In this document: positions 37,640 through 47,197 of the stretch, in pieces
Position numbering within the stretch: position 1 is the stretch's first letter
How the letters are laid out: each line of letters opens with the position of its first letter
Assembly (NCBI GenBank): GCA_003973265.1
Contig: QNYZ01000105.1
Span: forward strand, 1-48,801
DNA: 48,801 bases
Direction: 5' to 3'
DNA from: Deltaproteobacteria bacterium
Lineage (GTDB): Bacteria; Desulfobacterota; Desulfobacteria; Desulfobacterales; QNYZ01
The notes under the pieces: generated by a model
The model's input: only the letters and a program-made list of their open reading frames with translations
The model's database searches: none
Told to the model about the DNA's origin: nothing
Program-made: the position numbers and the translations under genes

Positions 37640-38551
37640 TCAAACCGGGTGTTTTTGCAAGAACGATTGTATCAGCGGGATGATCTGTGCCGGCGCATCC
37701 TCAAGCAGGTAGTGGCCGGCATCATCGAATGGATGCACCTCGGCATGGGGAAACCGCCGTTGCCATTCGGCCAGGTAGTCGGTGTCAAAAACAAAATCAT
37801 GACTTCCCCAGCAGATCAGCATGGGTAGATGGTCCAGGTTGTGGAGGGCCGCATCGGTTCGGGCCACGATGCCATAGCCGGGGGCTTTTTCGGTGACCGG
37901 GATATCCTGTACAAACCGGAGGGTGGCAATCCGGTGGCCCGGGCGGTCGTAAGGGGCCAGAAACCCGGCCCGTACGTCCCGGCTGAGGCGCCGGCAGGGC
38001 GCCATGATCGTGGCCCCCACGGCAAACAGGTTCAGCCCGAGGACGGCTCCTGCGGCAACAAGCGGGACGGTACGGATCAGTTTGAGCTGCCAGGGCAGCG
38101 GTTTTCCCCCGGGGGGTAAAAACGCCGCCGTATTGAGAATAACGATCCGCCCGATCCGCTCGATATGATCCACGGCCCAGGCCATGCCGATCATGCCGCC
38201 CCAGTCATGTACGACCAGGGTGATTTTTTTATCAAGAGCCAGGTGGTCGATAAAGCGGGTTAAATCGGCGATGCGGTTTTCGAGCCGGTAGCCGTATCGC
38301 GATGGTGATGGTTTGTCCGACAGGCCGCAGCCGATATGATCCGGCGCAATCGTCCGATAGCCCGGTGACAGGGCCGTGATCAGATTCCGGTAAAAGAACG
38401 ACCAGGTCGGATTGCCATGCACCATGATCACCGGTTCGCCCTCTCCCTCGTCCAGGTAATGATACTGCAAACCGCCCATATCCATATATCGGGATGAAAA
38501 AGGGTATAATCGTCTTACCGCTGTGGGCAACGCGTCGGGCCGGGTTACCAT
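37640..38551 (-). CDS. oleB: OleB-like alpha/beta hydrolase (beta-lactone decarboxylase)
   Basis: 303 aa, haloalkane-dehalogenase-like fold. The oxyanion-hole region is HGNPTWSFFYRNL, the nucleophile Asp116 is in VVHDWGGMIGMAW, the acid Asp252 in CWGSHDFVF and the general base His280 in DDAGHYLLED. An Asp nucleophile in place of Ser is what OleB shares with haloalkane dehalogenases and epoxide hydrolases. Alone it could be read as a dehalogenase, but its start overlaps the oleA stop by 7 nt and oleC follows, so OleB is the better call. Confidence 0.87.
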   Translation of the reverse strand: MVTRPDALPTAVRRLYPFSSRYMDMGGLQYHYLDEGEGEPVIMVHGNPTWSFFYRNLITALSPGYRTIAPDHIGCGLSDKPSPSRYGYRLENRIADLTRFIDHLALDKKITLVVHDWGGMIGMAWAVDHIERIGRIVILNTAAFLPPGGKPLPWQLKLIRTVPLVAAGAVLGLNLFAVGATIMAPCRRLSRDVRAGFLAPYDRPGHRIATLRFVQDIPVTEKAPGYGIVARTDAALHNLDHLPMLICWGSHDFVFDTDYLAEWQRRFPHAEVHPFDDAGHYLLEDAPAQIIPLIQSFLQKHPV

Positions 38552-39585
38552 TTTACCCCCAGAAGGATGCAGTTTAATCCGCTGCCGATTCCGAACAGGC
38601 CCACCCGGTCGCCCGGCGATAAAAACCCGCGTTCATGGGCAATGGCCGTCGTGATCGGCAGCGAGACCGTGCCGATATTGCCCAGGTAGGGGAAGGTGAC
38701 GAAATCTTTATCAGCGGAAATGCCCAGGGCTTCGAGGATGGTTCGCTGATGCGTCGACCCTACCTGGTGGCAGATGATTTTATCCGGCGGGCCGGTCTCA
38801 TTCCAGATGGTTTCGCGAAAGGCCCGGTAGGTTTTTGAGCCGAGGATCACGCCGTTTTCAAGGACGCCGACCGAGTCGGTTTCCATGACCAGCGGCATGG
38901 TGGCCGGGATACCGGTATCCGGGCCCCAGACACAGAGACGGTGGTGACGGGTGTCGCTTTTGACAATACCGCCCTGGAGCAGATGCCCCTGATCGGATAG
39001 ATCCCGGTGGGTCAGAATCACCGCCACCGCCCCCGAACCACCGGTAAGGGTGGCCAGGGATTTTTTGAAAACAGCCATCTTTCGGGTGGCCAGCATCCGG
39101 TCGATGGTCTGTTCCACGATCTGGCGGGCCGACTCGCACGACACCACCATTCCCGCCCGGATATGGCCCAGTTCGATGGCATTGGCTACCTGAACCATTC
39201 CATTTAAAACACCAAGGCAAGCATTCGAAATATCAATAATTTCTGTATCAGGACCAATGCCGAGCCCGTCGGCCACCGCACAGGCCGTGGCCGGTTCCAG
39301 ATGGTCCCGGCAAACCCCGCCGTAGACCAGCATGCCGATATCGCCGGGGGTGGCAGCCGAGTCGGCCAGGGCTTTGCGGCCGGCCATGATGGCGCCGGTG
39401 CTCATGCGGAAACCCCGATCCCAGAATCGGCGTTCCCGGATGCCGGTGATGGCGGTCAACTGGCCTTTGTTGAGCCGCAGGGCCCGGTAAAGCGGTTCAA
39501 GGCGGGTTTCCAGATCGTCCGAGGTAATCACGTTGGGGGGCAGTTCGTATCCGAAGGTGTCGATAAAGACATTTTTGTATTTCAT
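38545..39585 (-). CDS. oleA: OleA-like thiolase (head-to-head acyl condensation)
   Basis: 346 aa, KAS III/thiolase fold. Catalytic Cys123 lies in DISNACLGVLNGM, His273 in ICHQVGSTHQRT and Asn303 in YLGNIGTVS. Glu97 in VCRDHLEPAT corresponds to the RDxLEP Glu that marks OleA and acts in the partner subunit. OleA joins two fatty acyl thioesters head to head into a beta-keto acid. The ATG overlaps the stop of the upstream megasynthase gene (ATGA) and the stop overlaps oleB, so all three are translationally coupled. Confidence 0.9.
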   Translation of the reverse strand: MKYKNVFIDTFGYELPPNVITSDDLETRLEPLYRALRLNKGQLTAITGIRERRFWDRGFRMSTGAIMAGRKALADSAATPGDIGMLVYGGVCRDHLEPATACAVADGLGIGPDTEIIDISNACLGVLNGMVQVANAIELGHIRAGMVVSCESARQIVEQTIDRMLATRKMAVFKKSLATLTGGSGAVAVILTHRDLSDQGHLLQGGIVKSDTRHHRLCVWGPDTGIPATMPLVMETDSVGVLENGVILGSKTYRAFRETIWNETGPPDKIICHQVGSTHQRTILEALGISADKDFVTFPYLGNIGTVSLPITTAIAHERGFLSPGDRVGLFGIGSGLNCILLGVKW

Positions 39586-42500
39586 GCAGTCAACCCTGAT
39601 GATGGCGGTACCAGACGGATACCGAATTGTTTGATTTCATAAATATACCGGCCGTCGATACTTAAAAACCCGTTGGCGGTAATGGACGGTACGGGGTCGG
39701 TTTCCATCCCGGTAATCACGGCTTCCACGGTCACCCGCTGGTCAGACGGTAAAATCTGACCCCGATAGACCCATTCGTGCCGAACGGGATGTGCGATGGA
39801 GAATCGATTATGTTTAAATTTATCTTTCCAATGTGTTATGACAAAATACTTCAATAATTGAATGAACGACTCGATTCCGAGTGATCCGGGCCAGACCGGG
39901 TCCTGGTAGAAGTGGGCTTTGAAAAACCAGTCATCGGGATTTACCTGTTTACTGGCCCGGATGTATCCCAGCCCATGGGGGCCGCCGTCGGGAATCAGGA
40001 GGTCGATCTGGTCAATCATGCGGATTGCCGATGCGGGCATTTGCAGCGTCGGGATTTTGGTTGTATCGGTCGCGTTGGTATGTTCCGGGCGAATCGGGGG
40101 GACCTCGGCAAACCGGTGGGGTTTGGATAAAATGGAATCGGCCGGATCGGCCTGGAAAACCCGCTTTCCGGCATCGCGGATACCTTCCTGCTGGGCCAGG
40201 GCGGTTTTTGAAAAAAAGCCGAAATACGAATCTCCCTGGTAAATTATTCGAGAGCCGGAGCGGACTTCAAAATCAAACGACTCCACAATCATCCCCGCCG
40301 CCTTGGACATCCGTGTCAGGCGGACCCGGGTGGTGAGGGCGTGATCGCCCGCCGGGATATCTTCTTTGATGATCCCCTCTCCCCCCAGGTTCCGAAAATG
40401 CAGATCGTCATCGCTCAGCAGGGCGGACCCCATGTATGCGGCCAGCCAGCCGCAGGGCTGCAGGGCAATCTCCAGTAATACAGCATAGGGCATAATGCCG
40501 GACCGGTCGGCCGCGAAGTACCAGTCGGCGAGCCCGGGCGTAAACCGGGCCTCCACCCAGCCGTCAGGCTTGACGACCCAGGGGGCCGGGTCGCACCGGG
40601 TGATCCGGTCGATAAACAGATACGGCGGCCTGGGGAGCCGGGCGATGAACCGTTCGGTATCAAAGGGCCGATAGTGCCGACCGAACGCCTCTGACGGGTT
40701 CCCCTGGGAAAAGGTGAGAATTTGCGTGTGACTGAAAAGAGTGGATGGCCGCTTTTCATCAGGAGAAGCCGGCGGTGTGCCGGGGCGGGCATGGCGGTTC
40801 CAGAAATCTACCAGGTCCTGCCGGGTAACACCGCCCAGTTTCATGGAAATATCGTTGAACCGGACAATATGACGGCCATCGGCAACCATATCGGCATCGC
40901 CGATCACGTAAGGTTCCGGTTCGTAGCCAACTTCCCGGATGGTTAATTCGTAATGGACCTTTCGGGTATCCGGGGTCACCGGCCCCCGGCATTTCAGCTT
41001 GCTTTGAATACCGATGATCGGTTCGTAAACGGCCGACGGGTGATCGCAGACCCAGCCCATGCGCTGGAGCAGGACGCGGAGCGTATGGGCACAGCATTCG
41101 TACATCAAGGTGCCCGGCATGACCATGTCATCCACGAAATGGCAGGTTAAAAACCAGTCATCGGGGTGGATATCCGCTTCGGCCCGGATAAACCCGAGAC
41201 CGAACTTTCCGCCGGCCGGATCGAGACGGAGCACCCGGTCGATGAGCCGCATCCGTCCGCCGGGCAGCCGCAGGGCCGCAGGAACGTTCATCCCGCGAAA
41301 AGAATCTCCGAAACAGGCGGCCATGTCGCCCTGTCGCAGGGCGTCGAGCTGTGAGTCGGAATACTCTTCCGTTTTTACCGGCAGCCAGGGGTCCCATTTT
41401 CCCCGGCCTCCGGGGGCATCGGGGGACGTTTCATCCGGGGCGATAATTCCGCCGGATTTCGTCACTTCCGCATGGGTAAAAAAACCGGCACAGCCATCGG
41501 TCATGGTGATCAGCGGCCGGCCGTTGATGGCGCCTTCAAACCGGAAAAAGAAGAGATAGGTATCGCCCTGGCGGACAAACTTGTCGATGCGGATATCGTA
41601 TCGGATCGTATCGCCGGGGCAGGGAAGCGCGCTGTGAAAGGTAACCGTGGCATCGAGCAGACGATAGGTCCGTTTTCCTTTAACCTTGAAATCAATCCCC
41701 AGGTAGGCGCACAGGAACAGATCGGCCTGGCCTGCCTCCACCGAAATACATACCGGCGCATGGCCGCCGTCGAGATACCAGGCTTCGGGATGAACGTCAT
41801 GTTCGGTGACAATTCGCCCGGGTCCCAGCCTGCCTTTTTGGCCGTCGATCGTAACGATTCGATCGACTAGCATCAGCGGCTCGCCGGGCAGCCGTACCCG
41901 GGCCGGGTAGGTGTCGACCTCGGTAAAAGCCGGCCCCAGCACCCGGGCCACGGACCCGATGGCAAATTCCATGCACATGTTTCGGGGAAAAACAGGTGGC
42001 CGGCGATGGGGATCGGCGGCGGCCTGCTTCCGGTTGACGCGGGGCCGGTCTTCAGATGGCGATCCAAACAGGTCGGCCGCCGATGGGTGCTGATCCAGGA
42101 TTTCTTTCTGGAACGCCAGCGTCTCGCCATAGGTCCGGGTGATGTCTGCGGAAAATGAGAGGAACCGGCGGTGGGCTTTTTCCGTGGCGGCGGTATTTTC
42201 GGTTATCTGGCGGATCATCGCTACCGCGGGAAGGTCGGCGGATGCCGGCAATAAGGGGGGCTGGCTCGTCTCTTCCGTCGGGTGCGTTATCATCCGCGGC
42301 CTGTTCGGCGGCGGCGGTGGCGATTCGGGCACCCCGCCGATGGCAAGGGTGATCGGCGCGGCCGGGGGCGTGGCTCCGGATTGCCGGGGTGTGGATTTCG
42401 CACAGGCAGGCTCGGACATGGGGCCGTTTTCAAGGACGATGCAGGCACACCCGCCGGAAGGCGTCATGGAAACGATCCCTGCCCGGCATCGATTTTCCGC

Positions 42501-45248
42501 ATGGATTGCATGCCAGGGGATGGCGCGATCGGTCAACTGGAACCGGCCATTTGTTTGTAATTCGGCGTCAATTTCCAGCGGTGCCGTCCAGGGAGGCAGT
42601 TGCCGCCGGAACAGGGAGCAGGCGGTTTTAATCAGCGATGCCATGGATGCGGCGGCACCCACATAGCCAACCGTTGGTTTCGTGGTGCCGAGAACGCACG
42701 CACCGGACGGGCGGGTAGCTGCCGGAAAAAGGGCTGTCAGCGCCGATTTCTCCACCCGGTCTTCCCCTGGATCGCCGCTGCCGTGTACTTCCAGAAAGCC
42801 CAGGTCGCCGGGATTCCAGCCGGCCTCAGCCAGGGCCTGGTTCACGGCCATTGAATAGGCTGCCGCCGTTGAATCCGGGTCGGACCGGTTTTCGGACCGG
42901 TTTTCGGACCGGTTTCCGGTTGTGGCGGCCAGTCCCTGAATAACCGCATAGATACGGTCGTTATCGGCCCGGGCGTCTTCCAGGCGTTTGATGACCACGG
43001 CACCGGCACCGTCACCCGGCAGCGTGCCGTCAGCGGCCGGATGAAAGGGCCGAAGGGTACCCGACTTCGAAAACCTTAGCTGTTCCGACGCCATTGCCAG
43101 GTTGCGGACATCACCAAACAGATCGACGGCGCCGATGAGCATAGCGTCGGTTTCCCTTTGCTGGACAGATCGGACACCGATTTCAAGCGCCCGTAATCCG
43201 GATGCCGGTCCGTCTGAAATGACGAATGAGGGGCCGCCCAGACGCAGTTCACGGGCCACCCGGCTGGCCACCATGCTGCCCAGGGCGCCCAATGTCCGTT
43301 CATGGGTCAGGGGAGGACCGGAAACATCCTGGAGCTGCTTTCGCCACCGGTCCATAGCGTGGCGGTCGAGCCCCAGGTTTTTTTCGTCATTCCAGCGCTG
43401 AACAGCGTTGAACAGATCCCAGCGCAGGTGAAAATTGGTGGCTTCATAGTCAAACTCGATGCCGATGATTGTCCCGGCACGGGGCCTGGCGTCCGTTGCC
43501 AGGCCGGCGTCACGGGCCGCCCGGCAGGCTGTTTGAAGCATGAGCAGGTGCTGGGGAAGAATATCGACAATCTCAGTCGGCGGAATACGAAATTCGCCGG
43601 GTTTGATCTGGATCTGATCCATGAAGGCCCCGGACATTTTGCCAATACCCGGTAATCCGGCGGCGAGTGTATCACATCCCTTCCACCGGGCCTCGGGACG
43701 GTATCCGATGGCGGATTCCCCTTTAAAAACGGCTTCTTCGAATGATCCGAGAGATGTCAGCCGGCCAAAAGCCGCCGCCATACCGACGATGGCAACCGGC
43801 TCCCCGGCCGCCTGGCTCACCGGTCGACCGCTTGACTGGCTGACGGGTCCACTGGCCGACCGGCCCGCCGGCGTACGGCTCAACTCCCCAACAGACTCTT
43901 CAACCAGCAGATGGGCATTGATTCCGCCAAAGCCGAAAGCGTTCACCGCTGCCCGGCGGGGGGTATCCGGATTCCGCCGGGGCCAGGGGGCGGCTGCGGT
44001 CTGAACACTGAACGGCCCGTCAATCAGCGGGCTGTCCGCCGGCGGCTGATCGAAGTTGATCGATGGCGGCAGGGTGTGGTTTTTAATCGCCAGTAATGTT
44101 TTAATCAATCCGGCGGCTGCAGCGGCGGTCAATAAATGGCCGATCATCGACTTAACGGACCCGATGGCGCAGGCTCTCCGGGGCCTGTCATCGTGATCCC
44201 AGAGGGCCTGCAGGCTGAGCAGTTCCGTTGAATCGCCCAGCGGTGTTCCCGCGCCGTGGCATTCGATCAGGTCCACATCAAAGGGGGACCAGCCGGACGA
44301 TGCATAGGCCTGCCGCATGGCCCGGATCTGGCCCTCGCTGCTCGGGGCCAGCAGGTTGCCGCGGAGATCGTTGGACAGACCGATTCCCCGGATAACGCCA
44401 TGGATCACGTCCCCGGCCGATACGGCATCACCGAGTCGTTTTAACAGGACGATGCCGGCCCCTTCACCCACCACCAGGCCGTCGGCCGCGCGGTCAAAGG
44501 GGGCACAGCGTCCCGACGGGGAGAGCGCCCGCAGCTGGGTAAATCCAACCTGGGTATACAGGCAATCGGGCCGGGAGACCCCGCCGGCCAGCATGGCATC
44601 GGCACGGTGGGCGGCCAGTTCATCGCAGGCCAGTTTGATGGCGTAAAGCGATGAGGCGCAGGCGGCGTCCAGGGTCAGGCTGCCGCCGCCTAAATCGAGT
44701 GCCGTGGCGACCAGCGCCGCCGGCAGCGAGGTAACCTGCCCGGATAAAAAGGGGCGCCCCGGCGACGGGCGATTTTTAAAAGATGGCGGGTTTCCCATGA
44801 CCGTCATGACCGAATCGGCAAACGACTGCCCGACGACCCTTCGGGCCACATCCGATGCCCCGTCAGTGGGCAGGGCAATGGCCGCTAAAATCACACCGGT
44901 CCGGTCCCGGTTAAGATCCGGTGAACTGCTTCCGGCCAGGGCCTGTCGGCCGGCATGAAAAGCCAGGTGATAAAGCGGATCCAGATCACGGGCAAACGCC
45001 GGTGAAATATTCAGCCCGGACGGGTCAAATTGAAAATTCTGTATCAGACAGGCCCGCCGGCTGTACGCTTTATCCGGTGAAAAGTGATTGGCCAGCATGG
45101 CCCGGGGCGGTATCCCCCACCGCGCAGCCGGTACATCATCGGCGGTCTCGACGCGATTGATAATATTCTGCCAGAAGGTGGAAAGCGTTTCCGCGCCGGG
45201 GAATACCCCGCCCATTCCCACCACGGCAATCGGTTCGTTAGGTGTCAT
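39582..45248 (-). CDS. pfaC: PfaC-type polyunsaturated lipid synthase subunit (KS, CLF, four hot-dog dehydratase modules)
   Basis: 1888 aa from the ATG at 45248, where the conserved MTPNEPIAVVGMGG begins; upstream frame to 45404 is not conserved. Domain order: ketosynthase at about 5-450 with the full triad (Cys197 in DAACASS, His331 in ECHGAGTPLG, His371 in MIGHLLTA). A second KS-like domain at 484-945 has Ala682 where Cys is expected (SDGPASG) and Tyr862 at the third position, so it is chain-length-factor-like. A Pro-rich linker follows. Then four hot-dog modules lie at about 1090-1260, 1325-1480, 1525-1690 and 1735-1880. The second and fourth carry FabA-type sites: HFVDDMVMPG (His1370, Glu1384) and HFYQDPVWPG (His1779, Glu1793). 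There is no ACP, AT, KR or ER, matching PfaC of omega-3 synthases. Those parts would have to come from elsewhere. Confidence 0.9.
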   Translation of the reverse strand: MTPNEPIAVVGMGGVFPGAETLSTFWQNIINRVETADDVPAARWGIPPRAMLANHFSPDKAYSRRACLIQNFQFDPSGLNISPAFARDLDPLYHLAFHAGRQALAGSSSPDLNRDRTGVILAAIALPTDGASDVARRVVGQSFADSVMTVMGNPPSFKNRPSPGRPFLSGQVTSLPAALVATALDLGGGSLTLDAACASSLYAIKLACDELAAHRADAMLAGGVSRPDCLYTQVGFTQLRALSPSGRCAPFDRAADGLVVGEGAGIVLLKRLGDAVSAGDVIHGVIRGIGLSNDLRGNLLAPSSEGQIRAMRQAYASSGWSPFDVDLIECHGAGTPLGDSTELLSLQALWDHDDRPRRACAIGSVKSMIGHLLTAAAAAGLIKTLLAIKNHTLPPSINFDQPPADSPLIDGPFSVQTAAAPWPRRNPDTPRRAAVNAFGFGGINAHLLVEESVGELSRTPAGRSASGPVSQSSGRPVSQAAGEPVAIVGMAAAFGRLTSLGSFEEAVFKGESAIGYRPEARWKGCDTLAAGLPGIGKMSGAFMDQIQIKPGEFRIPPTEIVDILPQHLLMLQTACRAARDAGLATDARPRAGTIIGIEFDYEATNFHLRWDLFNAVQRWNDEKNLGLDRHAMDRWRKQLQDVSGPPLTHERTLGALGSMVASRVARELRLGGPSFVISDGPASGLRALEIGVRSVQQRETDAMLIGAVDLFGDVRNLAMASEQLRFSKSGTLRPFHPAADGTLPGDGAGAVVIKRLEDARADNDRIYAVIQGLAATTGNRSENRSENRSDPDSTAAAYSMAVNQALAEAGWNPGDLGFLEVHGSGDPGEDRVEKSALTALFPAATRPSGACVLGTTKPTVGYVGAAASMASLIKTACSLFRRQLPPWTAPLEIDAELQTNGRFQLTDRAIPWHAIHAENRCRAGIVSMTPSGGCACIVLENGPMSEPACAKSTPRQSGATPPAAPITLAIGGVPESPPPPPNRPRMITHPTEETSQPPLLPASADLPAVAMIRQITENTAATEKAHRRFLSFSADITRTYGETLAFQKEILDQHPSAADLFGSPSEDRPRVNRKQAAADPHRRPPVFPRNMCMEFAIGSVARVLGPAFTEVDTYPARVRLPGEPLMLVDRIVTIDGQKGRLGPGRIVTEHDVHPEAWYLDGGHAPVCISVEAGQADLFLCAYLGIDFKVKGKRTYRLLDATVTFHSALPCPGDTIRYDIRIDKFVRQGDTYLFFFRFEGAINGRPLITMTDGCAGFFTHAEVTKSGGIIAPDETSPDAPGGRGKWDPWLPVKTEEYSDSQLDALRQGDMAACFGDSFRGMNVPAALRLPGGRMRLIDRVLRLDPAGGKFGLGFIRAEADIHPDDWFLTCHFVDDMVMPGTLMYECCAHTLRVLLQRMGWVCDHPSAVYEPIIGIQSKLKCRGPVTPDTRKVHYELTIREVGYEPEPYVIGDADMVADGRHIVRFNDISMKLGGVTRQDLVDFWNRHARPGTPPASPDEKRPSTLFSHTQILTFSQGNPSEAFGRHYRPFDTERFIARLPRPPYLFIDRITRCDPAPWVVKPDGWVEARFTPGLADWYFAADRSGIMPYAVLLEIALQPCGWLAAYMGSALLSDDDLHFRNLGGEGIIKEDIPAGDHALTTRVRLTRMSKAAGMIVESFDFEVRSGSRIIYQGDSYFGFFSKTALAQQEGIRDAGKRVFQADPADSILSKPHRFAEVPPIRPEHTNATDTTKIPTLQMPASAIRMIDQIDLLIPDGGPHGLGYIRASKQVNPDDWFFKAHFYQDPVWPGSLGIESFIQLLKYFVITHWKDKFKHNRFSIAHPVRHEWVYRGQILPSDQRVTVEAVITGMETDPVPSITANGFLSIDGRYIYEIKQFGIRLVPPSSGLTA
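42881..42916 (-). repeat. Three tandem 12-bp units inside pfaC
   Basis: CGGACCGGTTTT (plus strand) is repeated twice exactly and a third time with one change. It encodes NRSENRSENRS near residue 780 in a surface loop of the chain-length-factor-like domain. Probably slippage with little effect. Confidence 0.75.
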
Positions 45249-45276
45249 ATTTACATCATAGCATAAAAAGCGTTTT

Positions 45277-45305
45277 TCTATAACCGACCTGTTTCCGTTT
45301 GGCAA
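45277..45305 (-). promoter_or_regulatory. Predicted promoter of the pfaC-oleABC operon
   Basis: Minus strand: TTGCCA (45305-45300), 17-nt spacer, TATAGA (45282-45277). A second -10-like TATGAT overlaps 45255-45260 with TTATAG 17 nt upstream, but that would leave almost no leader. No strong Shine-Dalgarno precedes the pfaC ATG. Confidence 0.5.
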
Positions 45306-45384
45306 GATTCTATCTGAGATGGCATGCTCACACGATAAAAAATTTGAAAAAGCGGTGCGTGGGTCGGGCGACCGGGCCGGATCG

Positions 45385-45413
45385 TTGACAAAAAGGGCGG
45401 GCATGGCTAAAAG
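45385..45413 (+). promoter_or_regulatory. Predicted promoter for the GNAT gene
   Basis: TTGACA (45385-45390), 17-nt spacer, TAAAAG (45408-45413). Start near 45420, leader about 68 nt. Confidence 0.5.
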
Positions 45414-45487
45414 AAAAAAAGGTGGGATTTTATATTATTTTTCCCACATCCAAATCACTTACACCCAGCTGGTTCGGAGGGCTTCGG

Positions 45488-45979
45488 ATGTCAGATATTC
45501 GGGTGAATAAGGGCTATTTTCCGGGTGCAATCGGGCAGGTTACCGAACTTCACGGAACATACTACCACAGCCACTGGGGGTTTGGTCTTTACTTCGAGGC
45601 CATGGTTGCCACCGGTTTGTCCACGTTTTTAAAGCGATACGACGAATCACGTGACGGGTTCTGGACGGTATCTGAAAAAGAGCGGGTGGTCGCCACCATT
45701 TCCATTGACGGCGTCCATGTCGAGAGCAAGGGCGCCCACCTGCGCTGGTTCATGGTTGCCGAGCACCTGCATGGGAAGCGGATCGGCCATCAATTGCTCC
45801 ACACGGCCATCGATTTTTGCCGGAAAAAAAAGTATTCAACCATTTATTTGTGGACCTTTGAAGGACTTCACGTCGCCCGGCAGCTGTATGAAAAAAATGG
45901 ATTTGTATTAGCCGGACAAAGGCAGGGGCGCGAGTGGGGGACAACGGTTACCGAGCAGTGGCTGGAGCTTAAGTTATAG
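45488..45979 (+). CDS. GNAT-family N-acetyltransferase
   Basis: 163 aa from the ATG at 45488, with GGAGGG upstream; a longer frame from 45422 adds a non-conserved N-terminus. Motif A, which binds acetyl-CoA, is in WFMVAEHLHGKRIGHQLLHT, and motif B in IYLWTFEGLHVARQLYEKNG. The start region VTELHGTYYHSHWGFGLYFE resembles MarR-GNAT fusion proteins, where this domain follows a regulator; here it stands alone. Substrate unknown. It converges with the arsenic genes, leaving 16 nt. Confidence 0.85.
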   Translation: MSDIRVNKGYFPGAIGQVTELHGTYYHSHWGFGLYFEAMVATGLSTFLKRYDESRDGFWTVSEKERVVATISIDGVHVESKGAHLRWFMVAEHLHGKRIGHQLLHTAIDFCRKKKYSTIYLWTFEGLHVARQLYEKNGFVLAGQRQGREWGTTVTEQWLELKL

Positions 45980-45995
45980 CAGATTATTGTACAAT

Positions 45996-47186
45996 TTAAA
46001 CGTCAGATGAAAACCAGCGCTGCGTTTTCAAACAGACTTTGACCAGCATCAGCATCACCGGTACTTCGATCAGGACGCCGATCACGGTGGCCAGGGCGGC
46101 ACCCGAGGAAAGACCGAAAAGCATGGTTGAGGTGGCGATGGCCACTTCGAAATGATTCGACGCGCCGATCATGGCGGCAGGCGCGGCATCCTCGTACCGA
46201 AGCTTCAAAAGACGGGCCAGTCCATATCCCAACCCGAAGATGAGCATTGTCTGGATAAAGAGCGGAATGGCAATCCACACGATGGTCAGGGGATTGCTGA
46301 CGATCACTTCCCCCTTGAAACTGAACAGCAGTACCAGCGTGATCAAAAGGGCGATAATCGTGACAGGGGTAAGCACGTGCAAAAATTTTTCCTTGAACCA
46401 CTCTTCCCCCTTAGCGGAGATAAGCCATCTTCGGGAAAGATAGCCGGCCGCCAGGGGAAGGGCCACATAGATCGCAATGGACAATACCAGGGCCTGCCAT
46501 GGGACCGGCAACCGGCCGACACCCAGCAGGAATCCCCCCAGCACGCCGTATAATACCAGCATGGTCAGTGAATTGATGGCCACCATCACCAATGTCAGGC
46601 CGTCATTGCCCCGGGCCAGATATCCCCACACGAGAACCATGGCCGTGCAGGGCGCGATTCCCAAAAGGATACATCCGGCCAGGTAACTTCGCCACAGCGG
46701 CACCTGGAGCATTTTGACGCCGCCCGACATCACCACCGCCCCGGCACCGTGAGTGGTGCTCACCGGCAGATCGAGGCCGAAAGGCATTTTGACCAGATCC
46801 ACGGCGTCGGGCCCGATGAAATTGTAAAACAGCGTGCCGAGGAAAAAGAGGGCAATTCCATACATGGTAAACGGTTTTATCGCCCAGTTGACAAACAGGG
46901 TCAAAAAAACGGGTTTACCGCTTTTGCCCGCTTTTATAACCTCACCGAAATCGATTTTCACCATAATAGGATACATCATGAAAAACAGGCAGATGGCAAT
47001 GGGGATGGAGACAACCGGGGCACCATTGACATAAATGGAAAGACCATCGAGGTATCGGGCCAGGCCAGGGCTGATTTTGCCCAGAACGATACCGGCGATG
47101 ATACAAAGGATCACCCACAACGAGAGATATCGTTCGAATATACTTGTCATTTTACGTTCGCTGAATGAATCTTTCTGAAAACCCAT
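45996..47186 (-). CDS. acr3: Arsenite efflux permease ACR3
   Basis: 396 aa from the ATG at 47186 (AAGGAAA upstream); an in-frame ATG at 47150 is conserved but has no ribosome binding site. About ten hydrophobic helices. The ACR3 signature with the essential Cys is [20 protein letters not shown]; further blocks are [18 protein letters not shown] and [20 protein letters not shown]. It exports As(III), perhaps Sb(III), using the proton gradient. Downstream of arsR and the arsC remnant on the same strand. Confidence 0.94.
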   Translation of the reverse strand: MGFQKDSFSERKMTSIFERYLSLWVILCIIAGIVLGKISPGLARYLDGLSIYVNGAPVVSIPIAICLFFMMYPIMVKIDFGEVIKAGKSGKPVFLTLFVNWAIKPFTMYGIALFFLGTLFYNFIGPDAVDLVKMPFGLDLPVSTTHGAGAVVMSGGVKMLQVPLWRSYLAGCILLGIAPCTAMVLVWGYLARGNDGLTLVMVAINSLTMLVLYGVLGGFLLGVGRLPVPWQALVLSIAIYVALPLAAGYLSRRWLISAKGEEWFKEKFLHVLTPVTIIALLITLVLLFSFKGEVIVSNPLTIVWIAIPLFIQTMLIFGLGYGLARLLKLRYEDAAPAAMIGASNHFEVAIATSTMLFGLSSGAALATVIGVLIEVPVMLMLVKVCLKTQRWFSSDV

Positions 47187-47197
47187 CGCATTTCCTT

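Noticed and set aside
37640..38551. Haloalkane dehalogenase as the identity of the alpha/beta hydrolase
   Set aside because: The Asp nucleophile fits, but the overlap with oleA and adjacency to oleC make OleB more likely.
45249..45404. 52-residue N-terminal extension of PfaC
   Set aside because: It is not similar to any ketosynthase start, lies across the predicted promoter, and the conserved sequence begins at the ATG at 45248.
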